DNA of 64,000 bases from contig CAZCZL010000001.1 of NCBI GenBank assembly GCA_964503315.1, positions 434,001-498,000 of the forward strand, read 5' to 3'. Within the stretch, counting starts at the first letter, position 1. Each line of letters begins with the position of its first letter. The translations under genes and the position numbers were made by a program. The notes under the pieces were generated by a model, which was given only the letters and a program-made list of their open reading frames with translations, made no database searches and was not told where the DNA came from. Positions 51,302-60,323 of this stretch are shown here, piece after piece. Origin of the DNA: FEB-12 sp964503315. GTDB lineage: Bacteria > Zixibacteria > MSB-5A5 > GN15 > FEB-12.

Positions 51302-53203
51302 TCAATCAAGCAGTAGTACGTGACCAAGCGCATATGCACTATCGCCATACCCAGCTCTGATGTACAGTCCGCTATACCCAACTTCCGAGACAGAGTCTAC
51401 GACAGTCACGGTGTCAAGTCTTAGACCACTGACCACCGGACGTGGAGGCTTGAGGAGCACATGCTGCAAAGCAGTGTCGCCAGACAATAAGGTCACTTGA
51501 TATCGGTCATTTCCGTCAACACTAACCTCAATTCGACGTGCATGCATTGTTGAATCAAAAGTGACGGTGATTCCTGTCGAGGTCATGATCAGACATTTCG
51601 GGTCATTATATCGAGTCCCGGCGCGCCGCCGTTTGTTTATCTCTTCATACTCCACGTTGTGTAGCGGCCGCCGCCAGTAGGCGGCCAGATATTTATCGTA
51701 CTGACCCGTATTGAGCGAGATTATTGACTTGAGGCGTTCCCAGGAGAAAAGATCACCTCTGGCCACCGTTCGAATCGCGTCGTAGTATCTGGCGAGGTTC
51801 ACATCCTCAATCCGGTTGTCACTGTTCCTCACTGACTCGATGTACCCTTCCGGTATGACGCGATTGAAGTGGCCAATTCGCCACTTGGTTGGAGTTGGGA
51901 TGGGAAGTTTGCCTATCAGCGGATCGGACAGCCCCTGACGATCAACGATGTACAACTTAGGGCCGGCAAAAAATCCGATGAATCCGGTGCCCGGTCGTTC
52001 AAAGACCAGGCTGTCGGACTGACGTAGCGATCGTCCTTCAGCAGCCCAAGGATGTAACGGGGGGTTCTCCTGGCCGAAATTGACCAACAATCCAGTCGTC
52101 TGGTAATATCCGGCCCGTTCATCGTTGATGCAGCTATCCCAATAAATCTCCTCTGCATGCGTCCCGTAGTCGTTTCCCGACCAAAGCGGCGATGTCCCTG
52201 CGGTTAGTCCAACCGCGAAGAGTGCCATCACACCGCTTGCGGCCATCCATCGGGGGAGTCGCATCGGTTTGGCGAAAAGTAGAACGACAGCCACGGTGAA
52301 CACCGGGGTGAGAAACCTCCCGCTCATGAAATCACCGCCTACCTTGCAAATGTAGAGCAGGTGGAGGATCATTCCGACCACGAGCCATCTGTAGGTGCCG
52401 GACTTCCAGTGCCAGATCAGGCCGAGAACACCGAGAACAATGACGACTGCCGTGAGAGTGCTTTGAGTGGTGCCGTTGACCAGATAATGATACCCTTGCT
52501 CGAATAGCCTATCCGCGGCGATTCCCGTGGAGAGTTTTGCGTACGCGGTATTTGGTATCAATGAACCGTAGTACCATAAGCTGAAGAGCTCCCACAACCA
52601 CAGGGGCATCGCGCCGACAAAAAGCCATCCGATCTTCTGCCACCTCCCTCTTCCCATGCAGGCACCAACCACTGCTGGTCCCAGCAGTAGCAGGAGGTCT
52701 AGCCGTGTCATCGCCGCAAGCGCCAGGGAACAACCGAGGGACAAAAGAGATCTTCGATCGTGGTTGTCGCGCAACACAATCCAAAGAAAAAGAACGATAG
52801 TCAGGTGGCTGAGAGGATTCTCCAAACCGGAAACGGAAAAATCAATCCACGGCTTGGAGAGGATCAGAAGGCCAGCGGCGGATGCGCCAGCCGCAATGTC
52901 GGGTGTGACTTTGTACATCACCCAGGCAATCGCTATCAACGAAACGACGGCTGAGAGTAATATGCTCGTGTAGTAGATCTCACCGCTCAACGCATAGACG
53001 GGGATCAGAAGAAGCACCCAGAGCGGATGCGTATACGCTTGCACGCGCTCTGCCACATTCCAGCGCAGTCCGTATCCGTTGACGGCGTTGTCAACGGTAC
53101 GAAACGAGATATAAGCATCATCGCAGACCCAGGCGTTGCGGACCAGGATCACGGACGCGATCAGCAATAACACTATACTGAGTATCTTGCCTGTTCGTGA
53201 CAT
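51302..53203 (-). CDS. GT-C-like integral membrane glycosyltransferase (AftB-like)
   Basis: Encodes 633 residues. The N-terminal part holds about ten hydrophobic segments (to about residue 350). The first loop carries the DDAYISFR and N-x-V-x-G-x-G-L-x-W-N-x-x-E-R-V-x-A-Y-T-H-P-L-W motif typical of the arabinofuranosyltransferase/GT-C group (like AftB), with an Asp pair as catalytic candidate. The C-terminal 280 residues are soluble and probably periplasmic, with beta-rich repeats. The donor would be a lipid-linked sugar; the acceptor is unknown. Convergent with the epimerase-like lipoprotein gene, which suggests a glycan-modifying neighbourhood. Confidence 0.75.
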   Translation of the reverse strand: MSRTGKILSIVLLLIASVILVRNAWVCDDAYISFRTVDNAVNGYGLRWNVAERVQAYTHPLWVLLLIPVYALSGEIYYTSILLSAVVSLIAIAWVMYKVTPDIAAGASAAGLLILSKPWIDFSVSGLENPLSHLTIVLFLWIVLRDNHDRRSLLSLGCSLALAAMTRLDLLLLLGPAVVGACMGRGRWQKIGWLFVGAMPLWLWELFSLWYYGSLIPNTAYAKLSTGIAADRLFEQGYHYLVNGTTQSTLTAVVIVLGVLGLIWHWKSGTYRWLVVGMILHLLYICKVGGDFMSGRFLTPVFTVAVVLLFAKPMRLPRWMAASGVMALFAVGLTAGTSPLWSGNDYGTHAEEIYWDSCINDERAGYYQTTGLLVNFGQENPPLHPWAAEGRSLRQSDSLVFERPGTGFIGFFAGPKLYIVDRQGLSDPLIGKLPIPTPTKWRIGHFNRVIPEGYIESVRNSDNRIEDVNLARYYDAIRTVARGDLFSWERLKSIISLNTGQYDKYLAAYWRRPLHNVEYEEINKRRRAGTRYNDPKCLIMTSTGITVTFDSTMHARRIEVSVDGNDRYQVTLLSGDTALQHVLLKPPRPVVSGLRLDTVTVVDSVSEVGYSGLYIRAGYGDSAYALGHVLLLD

Positions 53204-53281
53204 TTCGGGTTCCCTCCCCGAATACTAGCCGATCGACGCGGCAAAAGCAACGGATTGTCGAGTAGGCAACCCACAAAAAAA

Positions 53282-53309
53282 CCGCCCGTCTCCGGGCGGC
53301 TCTTTTTTT
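53282..53309. terminator. bidirectional rho-independent terminator
   Basis: A 7-bp GC stem CCGCCCG/CGGGCGG with a 4-nt loop is flanked by A7 on one side and T7 on the other. It ends the sigma factor transcript on the minus strand, 17 nt after the stop codon, and can also stop plus-strand transcripts. Confidence 0.9.
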
Positions 53310-53326
53310 GCGATGTATGACAGTGC

Positions 53327-54181
53327 TCAGTTCAGATAGGCGCGCAAGGAACGGCTGCGCGAAGCATGCCGAAGCCTGCGGATCGCCTTCTCCTTGATCT
53401 GGCGGACACGTTCCCGCGTCAGCGAAAAGCGCGCGCCGATCTCTTCCAAAGTCAGCGCCTTCTCGTGATTCAGCCCGAAATAGAGGTTGATCACCTCCGC
53501 TTCGCGCGCGGTCAGGGTATCCAGCGCCTTCTCGATCTCCACTCTCAGCGACTGGCTCAACAGCGCTTCATCCGGCGACGGCTGAAACTCGTCTTCGAGA
53601 ATATCGATGAGCGAGTTGTCCTCCGACACCGAAAACGGCGCGTCGAGCGACAAATGCGAATTGGAGATCTTCAGCGTGTCGGACACTTCACCCTCGGACA
53701 ATTCCAGTTCCTTGGCGATCTCTTCTGGAGAAGGTTCACGCCCCAGCCCCTGTTCGAGGCGGCTGGAGATCTTGCCGATCTTGTGAAGTGTTCCCACGCG
53801 ATTCAAGGGGAGTCGCACGATACGACTCTGCTCGGCCAATGCCTGAAGGATCGCCTGACGGATCCACCAGACCGCATAGCTGATGAACTTGAAGCCACGG
53901 GTCTCGTCAAACCGTTTTGCCGCTTTGATAAGACCAATGTTCCCCTCGTTGATCAGGTCAGCCAGCGAAAGGCCCTGATTCTGATACTGTTTGGCGACCG
54001 AAACGACGAAGCGCAGGTTGGCTTTGGTTAGTTTTTCCAGGGCCTTTTTGTCGCCCTGCTTGATCCTTCTTGCCAGACGCACTTCCTCATCGGCCGTAAT
54101 AAGAGGCGTTTCCCCTATCTCGCGAAGATAGAGATCGAGCGACCGATCCTCGTCGCGATATTTGAGGGATTGCTTAGCCAC
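53327..54181 (-). CDS. rpoD: RNA polymerase sigma factor, RpoD/SigA-like (short form)
   Basis: Encodes 284 residues starting at GTG with AGGAG upstream. Region 1.2 (SLDLYLREIGETPLITADEE), region 2 with core-binding LINEGNIGLIKAAKRFDETRGFKFISYAVWWIRQAI, region 3 (RVGTLHKIGKISSRLEQGLG) and region 4 with EIGARFSLTRERVRQIKEKAIRRLRH are complete. There is no region 1.1. The short length is usual for the primary sigma factor of Bacteroidetes and Chlorobi, but it could also be an alternative group 2 factor. It is transcribed toward the terminator and lies in the same direction as the HtrA-type gene upstream (85 bases apart). Confidence 0.92.
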   Translation of the reverse strand: MAKQSLKYRDEDRSLDLYLREIGETPLITADEEVRLARRIKQGDKKALEKLTKANLRFVVSVAKQYQNQGLSLADLINEGNIGLIKAAKRFDETRGFKFISYAVWWIRQAILQALAEQSRIVRLPLNRVGTLHKIGKISSRLEQGLGREPSPEEIAKELELSEGEVSDTLKISNSHLSLDAPFSVSEDNSLIDILEDEFQPSPDEALLSQSLRVEIEKALDTLTAREAEVINLYFGLNHEKALTLEEIGARFSLTRERVRQIKEKAIRRLRHASRSRSLRAYLN

Positions 54182-54266
54182 GTGTTACTACTCTCTCCTT
54201 CTTCAAAATGCTCACCATTCTATTCCGGATCCTCGCACTCCGCGAGAATGAAACGGCAAAACTCAC

Positions 54267-55766
54267 TTACGGTCTCACCACTTTGCGCGCGACCGATCCA
54301 TCCGGCTCCTGTACGATCAACGGCACCCGAGAACGATCCGACAGACCCTGGTCTACAGTGACGATATCATTCGTACTTCCGACCGGCTCGTTATTCACTT
54401 GCATGATGATCGTTCCCTCGGTGATCGATGCCCGGTCTGCCGGGGTGTTGGGGAATACTCGCGCCACATAAACGCCATCGACATGAGGAATCCCCAATTG
54501 TCTGGCGACGTCTTGCGTGAAATTGACCAACTGCATCCCCAGCCAATCGACCGAGCCACCCGCCGGGGCGGTTCGTCCGGTCCGGCTCGGCCGACCCTGA
54601 GACGCCAGGAACTGTTCCTGGTCGGCGACGGTCGCCTGCAGGCCGATCTCGTCACCGTCGCGCAGTACCCTCACCGGGACAGTGCTTCCCGTCTTCACGG
54701 TTGAGACCAGAACCGAGAATTGGTCGCTATTATCGACTTCTTCGCCATTGAATTTGACGATCACATCGCCACGGCGAATGCCAGCCCGTTCAGCCGGTGA
54801 GCCGCCGAAGACAGAATCTATCTTGACGCCGCGCACTGCGGCCAATCCAAGTCTCTTCGCGTCACGGACTGTCAGATCGGACAACCAGACTCCAAGCCAA
54901 CCACGACTCACCTTGCCTGTCGCGATCAGATCCGGCACCACCGCGCGTGCCATGTTGATAGGAATGGCGAAGCCGATCCCGACCGAAGAACCGGTCGGAC
55001 TGGAGATCGCCGCGTTCACGCCGACACATTCTCCCCGCAAATTGATTAGCGGTCCGCCGGAGTTTCCCGGGTTGATGGAGGCATCGGTTTGTATGTAGTT
55101 CTGAAAGCGCGGCGTCTCGTCGCCAAAGCGCAGATTGCTGCGACCCTTAGCCGAGATGACGCCGACCGTCACAGTCCGCTCCAGACCCTGCTGCGGGAAA
55201 GGATTGCCGATCGCAATAGCCCAATCGCCAACTTTCAATTCGTCCGAGTTTCCGAACGGAATTATGGTCACTTTCTCTTCCGGTTCAACCTTGATAACCG
55301 CGAGGTCGGTCAGCGGGTCGCTGCCCACGAGCTTGGCCGGATATTCGTACCCCGAAGCAGTCCGAACCGTCAATTGGGCGGCATCCTTGACCACATGGTT
55401 ATTGGTCAGAACATAGCCATCTTCGCGGAAAAAGAACCCTGAGCCGGAAGACATCCCCATCCCGCTATGGTACCACCACGGCCATTCCTGATTTTCGGAG
55501 CGAGCGGAGACGTTAACGACCGCGTTGGTCACTCGTTCGACCACGGAAACAAAGGGAGACTCGATCTCCCCATTCCGCTCAACAACGGGAAAAGCGCCAG
55601 TCTGGCTGATATTTGTCGGAACCTGGGCGATCGTCTGATCAGAGAAATTGAAATTGGCCGAAATGATCAAGCCAACTACCAGACAAACCACTGCCACCAG
55701 AATTATGGTGGCGAGACTTAGTCCGGATAGTCGATGACTGACGGAATGGAAGCGATTCTCTTCCAA
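54267..55766 (-). CDS. HtrA/Deg-family serine protease with two PDZ domains
   Basis: Encodes 499 residues starting at TTG, seven bases after GGAGG. One transmembrane or uncleaved signal segment (LATIILVAVVCLVVGLIIS) anchors it in the inner membrane with the rest in the periplasm. The catalytic triad is His in TNNHVV, Asp in LTDLAVIKV and Ser in NPGNSGGPL. Two PDZ domains follow (about residues 285-375 and 395-495), the first with GWLGVWLSDL. DegS/DegP-type proteins handle misfolded envelope proteins, and this one would suit a cell with a large secreted load. It lies 85 bases upstream of the sigma factor gene, in the same direction. Confidence 0.93.
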   Translation of the reverse strand: MEENRFHSVSHRLSGLSLATIILVAVVCLVVGLIISANFNFSDQTIAQVPTNISQTGAFPVVERNGEIESPFVSVVERVTNAVVNVSARSENQEWPWWYHSGMGMSSGSGFFFREDGYVLTNNHVVKDAAQLTVRTASGYEYPAKLVGSDPLTDLAVIKVEPEEKVTIIPFGNSDELKVGDWAIAIGNPFPQQGLERTVTVGVISAKGRSNLRFGDETPRFQNYIQTDASINPGNSGGPLINLRGECVGVNAAISSPTGSSVGIGFAIPINMARAVVPDLIATGKVSRGWLGVWLSDLTVRDAKRLGLAAVRGVKIDSVFGGSPAERAGIRRGDVIVKFNGEEVDNSDQFSVLVSTVKTGSTVPVRVLRDGDEIGLQATVADQEQFLASQGRPSRTGRTAPAGGSVDWLGMQLVNFTQDVARQLGIPHVDGVYVARVFPNTPADRASITEGTIIMQVNNEPVGSTNDIVTVDQGLSDRSRVPLIVQEPDGSVARKVVRP

Positions 55767-56018
55767 TGAATTTCCTCCAACCGGTTGAGCCGAGAAGTAT
55801 ATGGCTCGTTTGACGTTCTGTCAAGTCCTATATGTGCGGGTTAGCGCAATTATCAGATGTTATAACGTTTCTGGTCTCCATTTGATTCAAGTATTTCTTC
55901 TTTCCTCCCGATTTTAATCGCTTGGCTGCCAGACTTTTAGGCCAACCGCCGAATCCCTGCGATTCCTGCCCCTCCGGACAGTTGACTTACGCCCGGCCAC
56001 CCCGTACATTTGATTTCT

Positions 56019-56666
56019 ATGCAACCTCTCTCGGGGACCGCTCAGCAGATCATCGAAATCGGCCAGCGCCTTGCCCAAAAAGGGTTTATCGCGGGTGCGG
56101 ATGGCAATATCTCGGTCCGCATCTCCCCCTCCGAGATCATGGTCACCCCCTCCGGCCTCCCCAAAGGACGGCTTGCCCTTGGCGATCTGGTTATGGTCGA
56201 CCCAGCCGGGAAACACCTGTCGGGCGAGCGTCGGGCCTCCTCCGAACTACTCATGCACCTGTTCGTTTACGCCCAACGGCCGGATATCCAGGCGTGCGTC
56301 CATTCTCACCCACCCCACACCACAGCGTTCGCGGTTGCCGGCAAACCGCTCCCAACAGACATCCTACCAGAAGTGATACTCGTTGTCGGGGAAATTCCTT
56401 TGACTGAATACGCCGCCACCGGAACCGATGAAGTACCGCGGGCGCTGGCTCCCTATATCGCGCGTGATAACGCTTTCATGCTGGGAAACCACGGTTTGCT
56501 GACTATCGGACGTACATTAGAAGAAGCCTGGGCTCGTCACGAAACTGTCGAGCATTACGCCCGGATCCTTCACCTGGCATCCCAGATCGGTGGTGTCAGG
56601 GCGTTGCCCAAAACTGAAGTCACCCGGCTCCAGGCGCTCAAAGAGAAGCTGTTCGGCAAATCGTAA
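56019..56666 (+). CDS. class II aldolase/adducin-family protein (FucA-like)
   Basis: Encodes 215 residues from the ATG at 56019; a TTG three codons earlier is possible. Zinc ligands His95 and His97 (HSHPPH) and His158 (LGNHG) with catalytic-type Glu76 (ASSELLMH) match L-fuculose-phosphate aldolase and related enzymes. The ANISVR-like region (GNISVR) is also typical. Substrates in this family include fuculose-1-phosphate and 5-methylthioribulose-1-phosphate. The exact substrate here cannot be told. It opens the cluster with the aminotransferase-fold gene 23 bases downstream, so it may act in a pathway linked to folate or pantothenate synthesis. Confidence 0.85.
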   Translation: MQPLSGTAQQIIEIGQRLAQKGFIAGADGNISVRISPSEIMVTPSGLPKGRLALGDLVMVDPAGKHLSGERRASSELLMHLFVYAQRPDIQACVHSHPPHTTAFAVAGKPLPTDILPEVILVVGEIPLTEYAATGTDEVPRALAPYIARDNAFMLGNHGLLTIGRTLEEAWARHETVEHYARILHLASQIGGVRALPKTEVTRLQALKEKLFGKS

Positions 56667-56689
56667 TTCGCGGGTCAAGGCAGGAGACA

Positions 56690-57862
56690 ATGATAAAAAA
56701 GATCGTGGTCGACAAAGCTGACCGACTCTACCAGATGCCACTGGATATCTCGGCCTACATTCCATCCAGAACCGACAAACTGATCCGCCGGCCCGACTCG
56801 GTCGACTTGGCCTCATTCAAATGGCCTCTCTCCTTCAATGCCGATTTCGCGATTGACCCGACCGGACTCAATCCGGCAAGCCCTGAGAAACTGAACAATT
56901 TGAAGGAGGAGCTGGCGAGCTGGTTCCTTGCCAAGCATCAGGTCAAACTTGTTCCGGAAAAAGAGATTTTTGTCGGCGGCCCGATCTCGACCCTGGCTTT
57001 TGCGCTGGCATTGGCCAATCTGGACAATGGTGATCTGGCGTTTGTCCCGGATCTCGGCATGCCACTCTATCGAAAAGTAGTTGTCGCGTCCGGTGCAGAG
57101 GCGGTTGGCTACACTATCTCCCCCAAAAACAACTGGCGACCGGAGTTCGAACGCATCAACACTCGCATGGGACGGGTCGCGCGACTTCTCTTCCTCAATT
57201 CGCCGCACAACCCGACCGGCGCGGAACTGTCTGAGAAAGAACTGGCCAACCTCGTCTGGCTCGCCGGCAAAGAGAATACGCTGATCGCCAACGATGCCGC
57301 TTACCAGTCTATTCCGTCGCGGATGCCTCTGTCGCTTCTGTCCGTCGAAGGAGCAAAGCGGGTCGGTGTCGAGCTCTATTCATTTTCCTATTCGTTCGGC
57401 CTCCCTGCGCTCCCCTTTGGGTTTGCGGTCGGAAATCGTGACGCCATAAGTGGCCTGGTCGCCGCCTCCAGTCTGATGAAGACTAGTATTCCCGAATACT
57501 TCGTTGATCTGGCGATCCGCAATATTCGGCAGTATCCATCCGAGTCGCTCAAGTTCGTACGCAATCGTATCCAACAGACCAGCGCCGAGGCGGCATCGTT
57601 GATGAGCTTACTGTCTCTCGATGTTTCCGGTTACGCCACGGTCCCTTATCTTTGGGCACGGATCGAGCGACGCCGCTCGGCCGCCACGCTGGCACGGATG
57701 CTCTATCGACGTACTCGCGTGATTAGCCTTCCAGGGACAATATTCGGCGAAAACGGCCAGGGATTCCTGCGCTTTTCGCTGACGTGCGGCCCTGAGGCGT
57801 ACGACGAAGCGGTGACACGCGTCAAAAAGCGCGTCAGCCTCGTGCGAGGGCTCGACGAATGA
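56690..57862 (+). CDS. aminotransferase-fold protein lacking the PLP-binding lysine
   Basis: Encodes 390 residues of fold type I aminotransferase, most like the class I/II and LL-diaminopimelate group: SPHNPTGAELSEKEL, NDAAYQSI and LRFSLTCGPE match conserved Asn, Asp/Tyr and Arg positions. The invariant PLP Lys should lie in S-F-S-K-T-[FY]. Here the sequence is SFSYSFGLPALPFGFAVGN, with Tyr234 in place of Lys. Other active-site positions appear kept, so it may be a pseudoenzyme, a sugar aminotransferase-like protein using another mechanism, or a PLP-binding partner. A sequencing error cannot be excluded, but the codon TAT is read cleanly in frame. It overlaps folB by four bases, so it is translated with the folate genes. 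Confidence 0.85.
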   Translation: MIKKIVVDKADRLYQMPLDISAYIPSRTDKLIRRPDSVDLASFKWPLSFNADFAIDPTGLNPASPEKLNNLKEELASWFLAKHQVKLVPEKEIFVGGPISTLAFALALANLDNGDLAFVPDLGMPLYRKVVVASGAEAVGYTISPKNNWRPEFERINTRMGRVARLLFLNSPHNPTGAELSEKELANLVWLAGKENTLIANDAAYQSIPSRMPLSLLSVEGAKRVGVELYSFSYSFGLPALPFGFAVGNRDAISGLVAASSLMKTSIPEYFVDLAIRNIRQYPSESLKFVRNRIQQTSAEAASLMSLLSLDVSGYATVPYLWARIERRRSAATLARMLYRRTRVISLPGTIFGENGQGFLRFSLTCGPEAYDEAVTRVKKRVSLVRGLDE

Positions 57863-58260
57863 AAGACCTCATCCGCCTGGTCGGTTGCTCATTTTACGGG
57901 TATCATGGCGTGCTTCCCTCCGAGCGCGAGGTCGGAGGCATCTTCGAAGTCGACTGTGAACTTGAGGTGGATGTGGCCGAAGCCGGCCATTCGGACCGCC
58001 TGAAAGATACGATCGACTACGGCGAGGTCTATCAGATGATCCGCGAGACCGTCGAAGAAACATCATTCTCGCTTGTCGAAGCGCTCGCCGAACAGATCGC
58101 CACCATTCTGCTTGACAAATTTCCGGCCTACCGGGTAACTTTGCATGTCCGGAAGATGCGCCCACCTATCCCCGGCCACTTGCGATACATTGAAATTGTG
58201 GTGACGCGTTTGCAGCCCGACGTTTCCAAACTGACTGCGCGCGGCACGGAAGGATCATGA
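57859..58260 (+). CDS. folB: dihydroneopterin aldolase
   Basis: Encodes 133 residues. The fold-specific segments RLVGCSFYGYHGVLPSEREVGGIFEVDCEL, IDYGEVY and SLVEALAEQIA, then the catalytic Lys region HVRKMRPPIPG, are characteristic of FolB. It converts 7,8-dihydroneopterin to 6-hydroxymethyl-dihydropterin plus glycolaldehyde in folate synthesis. The ATG overlaps the end of the aminotransferase-like gene by four bases, and folK follows seven bases after the stop, so the two consecutive folate enzymes are co-expressed. Confidence 0.93.
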   Translation: MKDLIRLVGCSFYGYHGVLPSEREVGGIFEVDCELEVDVAEAGHSDRLKDTIDYGEVYQMIRETVEETSFSLVEALAEQIATILLDKFPAYRVTLHVRKMRPPIPGHLRYIEIVVTRLQPDVSKLTARGTEGS

Positions 58261-58267
58261 CCTGACC

Positions 58268-58777
58268 ATGCCAGAAATAGTCTATCTCCTGCTTGGCTCC
58301 AATCTCGGCGACCGCGAACGGAATCTTGCGAACGCCCGCGAACGGATCTCCGCCCTTGAAGGGTGCGAGTTGATAGCCAGTTCTTCTCTTTATGTCTCCG
58401 ACGCGGTCGACATGCCGGTCGATTCCCCCTCGTTCCTTAACCAGGTGCTCAAGGTAGAATACGCCTACCCGCCGCTGGAACTATTGCACGCGCTCGAAAA
58501 GATCGAACTGGATCTCGGCAGAACCGACAAGGGGAAACTGCAACCTCGCCTGGTTGACTGTGATATTTTGCTTTTCGGGACCCAGATCATCAAGAGCGAG
58601 AAACTGACCGTCCCGCACGCCAAACTGACTCAGCGTCCGTTTGCGCTGGTTCCATTGCTGGAGATCGACGCCGCGCTGGTTCATCCCGCGCATAAGAAGC
58701 CGATAGCGTCGTTCCTCACCGAAAAGGGCAGCCAGTCCGTACTGCTGTATAAGGATCATGTCGCACGGACAAACTGA
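58268..58777 (+). CDS. folK: 2-amino-4-hydroxy-6-hydroxymethyldihydropteridine pyrophosphokinase
   Basis: Encodes 169 residues with LLLGSNLGDRERNL at the N-terminus and LGRTDKGKLQPRLVDCDILLFG, the HPPK signature with conserved Arg and Asp residues for ATP/Mg. It adds pyrophosphate from ATP to 6-hydroxymethyl-dihydropterin, the step after FolB. Its last 20 bases overlap the start of the deoxynucleoside kinase gene in another frame, so the two are tightly coupled. Confidence 0.95.
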   Translation: MPEIVYLLLGSNLGDRERNLANARERISALEGCELIASSSLYVSDAVDMPVDSPSFLNQVLKVEYAYPPLELLHALEKIELDLGRTDKGKLQPRLVDCDILLFGTQIIKSEKLTVPHAKLTQRPFALVPLLEIDAALVHPAHKKPIASFLTEKGSQSVLLYKDHVARTN

Positions 58778-59420
58778 ATCGAACTACATCGCGGTCGAAG
58801 GAGTCATTGGCGTCGGGAAAACAACCTTCGCCAAAATGCTGGCTGAACGTATTGGCGCCGACCTGGTGCAGGAAGAGGTCTTCGAAAATCCCTTCCTGGT
58901 CGATTTCTATAAGAATCGGTCGCGCTATGCTCTCTCCTGTCAGCTCTACTTCCTGATATCCCGTTTTCAACAGCAACAGCAGTTGATGGTCCGGGATCTT
59001 TTTTCGCAAAAGATCGTCGCCGATTACCTGTTCGCCAAGGATTCCATCTTCGCCTCAGTCGCTCTTTCCGAGCGGGAATTGACCCTGTACAACAAGATCG
59101 CGCCGGCTCTCTCGCAGAACATTCCGCGGCCCGACCTTGTTATATATCTGCAAGGAAAAACGCAGGTCCTGATCGAACGGATCAAAAAGCGCAACCTGGC
59201 GTTCGAGCGCACGATCGACTTTGACTATATCGAAATGCTGAACAAAGCGTACGACTATTATTTCTTTCACTACTCCGAAACACCGCTCCTGGTGGTCAAG
59301 ACTGACGATATCGATTTCGTCAACACGCCGGAGCACTTCGATGACCTGATCGGGCAGATCCAGAAACCGGTTGCTGGTAAGAAGTACTATGTTCCCGCCG
59401 GCAATCTGACCAAAGGATAG
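58758..59420 (+). CDS. deoxynucleoside kinase (dAK/dGK family)
   Basis: Encodes 220 residues of the dNK family: P-loop GVIGVGKTT, the ERS-like EEVFENPFL and YFLISRFQQQQQL. It would phosphorylate deoxyadenosine, deoxyguanosine or related nucleosides with ATP. It starts 20 bases inside folK and panB follows three bases after its stop. The folK-dNK overlap recurs in FCB-type genomes. Which nucleoside is preferred is not clear from sequence. Confidence 0.88.
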   Translation: MSHGQTESNYIAVEGVIGVGKTTFAKMLAERIGADLVQEEVFENPFLVDFYKNRSRYALSCQLYFLISRFQQQQQLMVRDLFSQKIVADYLFAKDSIFASVALSERELTLYNKIAPALSQNIPRPDLVIYLQGKTQVLIERIKKRNLAFERTIDFDYIEMLNKAYDYYFFHYSETPLLVVKTDDIDFVNTPEHFDDLIGQIQKPVAGKKYYVPAGNLTKG

Positions 59421-59423
59421 TTG

Positions 59424-60245
59424 ATGTCCACCCATCGTCCCCGCAAGAAAAGCACCGTCCAGACATTCATCACGAAGAAAGCGAACGGCGAGAAGATCAC
59501 GGTCCTGACCGCGTATGACGCTTTCATCGCCAAACTGCTTGACCTGGCCGGGATTGACGCGATTCTGGTTGGTGACTCTGCCGCCAATGTTTTGCACGGG
59601 TATGATTCAACTATTCCTATCCCACTGGATGTGATGATTGCCCACACCGCCGCGGTCTCGCGCGGCACTCAGCGTGCGCTGGTGATCGCTGATATGCCTT
59701 TTCTCTCGTTCCAACCGTCGACCGAGGTAGCGATCACCAATGCTGGTCGCTTTCTGAAAGAAGGTGGTGCTGAGGCAGTGAAGATCGAGGGCGGCATTGA
59801 GATCGCTCCAACGATCAAGCGTCTGGTTGAACTGGGCATCCCGGTGATGGGACATATCGGCCTGACTCCGCAGTCTATCCACCGGTTTGGCGGCCCCAAA
59901 GTGCAGGGTCGCGAAGAACGCTCACGCAATTATCTCAGAGAGTCCGCGTTGGCGCTTCAGGATGCAGGCTGCTTTGCCATCGTCCTCGAACTGATGGAAA
60001 GTCAACTTGCCGCCGAGATCACGGAGTCGCTTGAGACGACCGCTACCATTGGCATAGGCGCCGGGGTGGACTGTGACGGTCAGGTGCTGGTGATCAATGA
60101 TATGCTTGGATTGAAAGATCCTGAGTTCAAACCGAAATTCCTTCGCCAGTACGCCGACCTTGCGCCGGTTATTTCAGATGCCATCAGCAAGTACATTGAG
60201 GATGTTCGCTCGGGGAAATACCCGTCAAAGGACGAATCCTTCTAA
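59424..60245 (+). CDS. panB: 3-methyl-2-oxobutanoate hydroxymethyltransferase
   Basis: Encodes 273 residues from the ATG at 59424 (a TTG one codon upstream is possible). Signature regions VGDSAANVLHGYDSTIPI, ADMPFLSFQ, KIEGG and GHIGLTPQSIHRFGG match PanB, with the Mg-binding Asp residues and catalytic Glu present. It makes ketopantoate from 2-oxoisovalerate and 5,10-methylenetetrahydrofolate, the first step in pantothenate synthesis. Its need for methylene-folate explains the link with folB and folK in this cluster. Confidence 0.96.
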   Translation: MSTHRPRKKSTVQTFITKKANGEKITVLTAYDAFIAKLLDLAGIDAILVGDSAANVLHGYDSTIPIPLDVMIAHTAAVSRGTQRALVIADMPFLSFQPSTEVAITNAGRFLKEGGAEAVKIEGGIEIAPTIKRLVELGIPVMGHIGLTPQSIHRFGGPKVQGREERSRNYLRESALALQDAGCFAIVLELMESQLAAEITESLETTATIGIGAGVDCDGQVLVINDMLGLKDPEFKPKFLRQYADLAPVISDAISKYIEDVRSGKYPSKDESF

Positions 60246-60323
60246 CTTCCAACTTGCTCCCGCCTTTTCTTCTTTCTACTATTTCCAGAGAAATAACATA
60301 TTCTTGACTTCATGGAGAGACAT

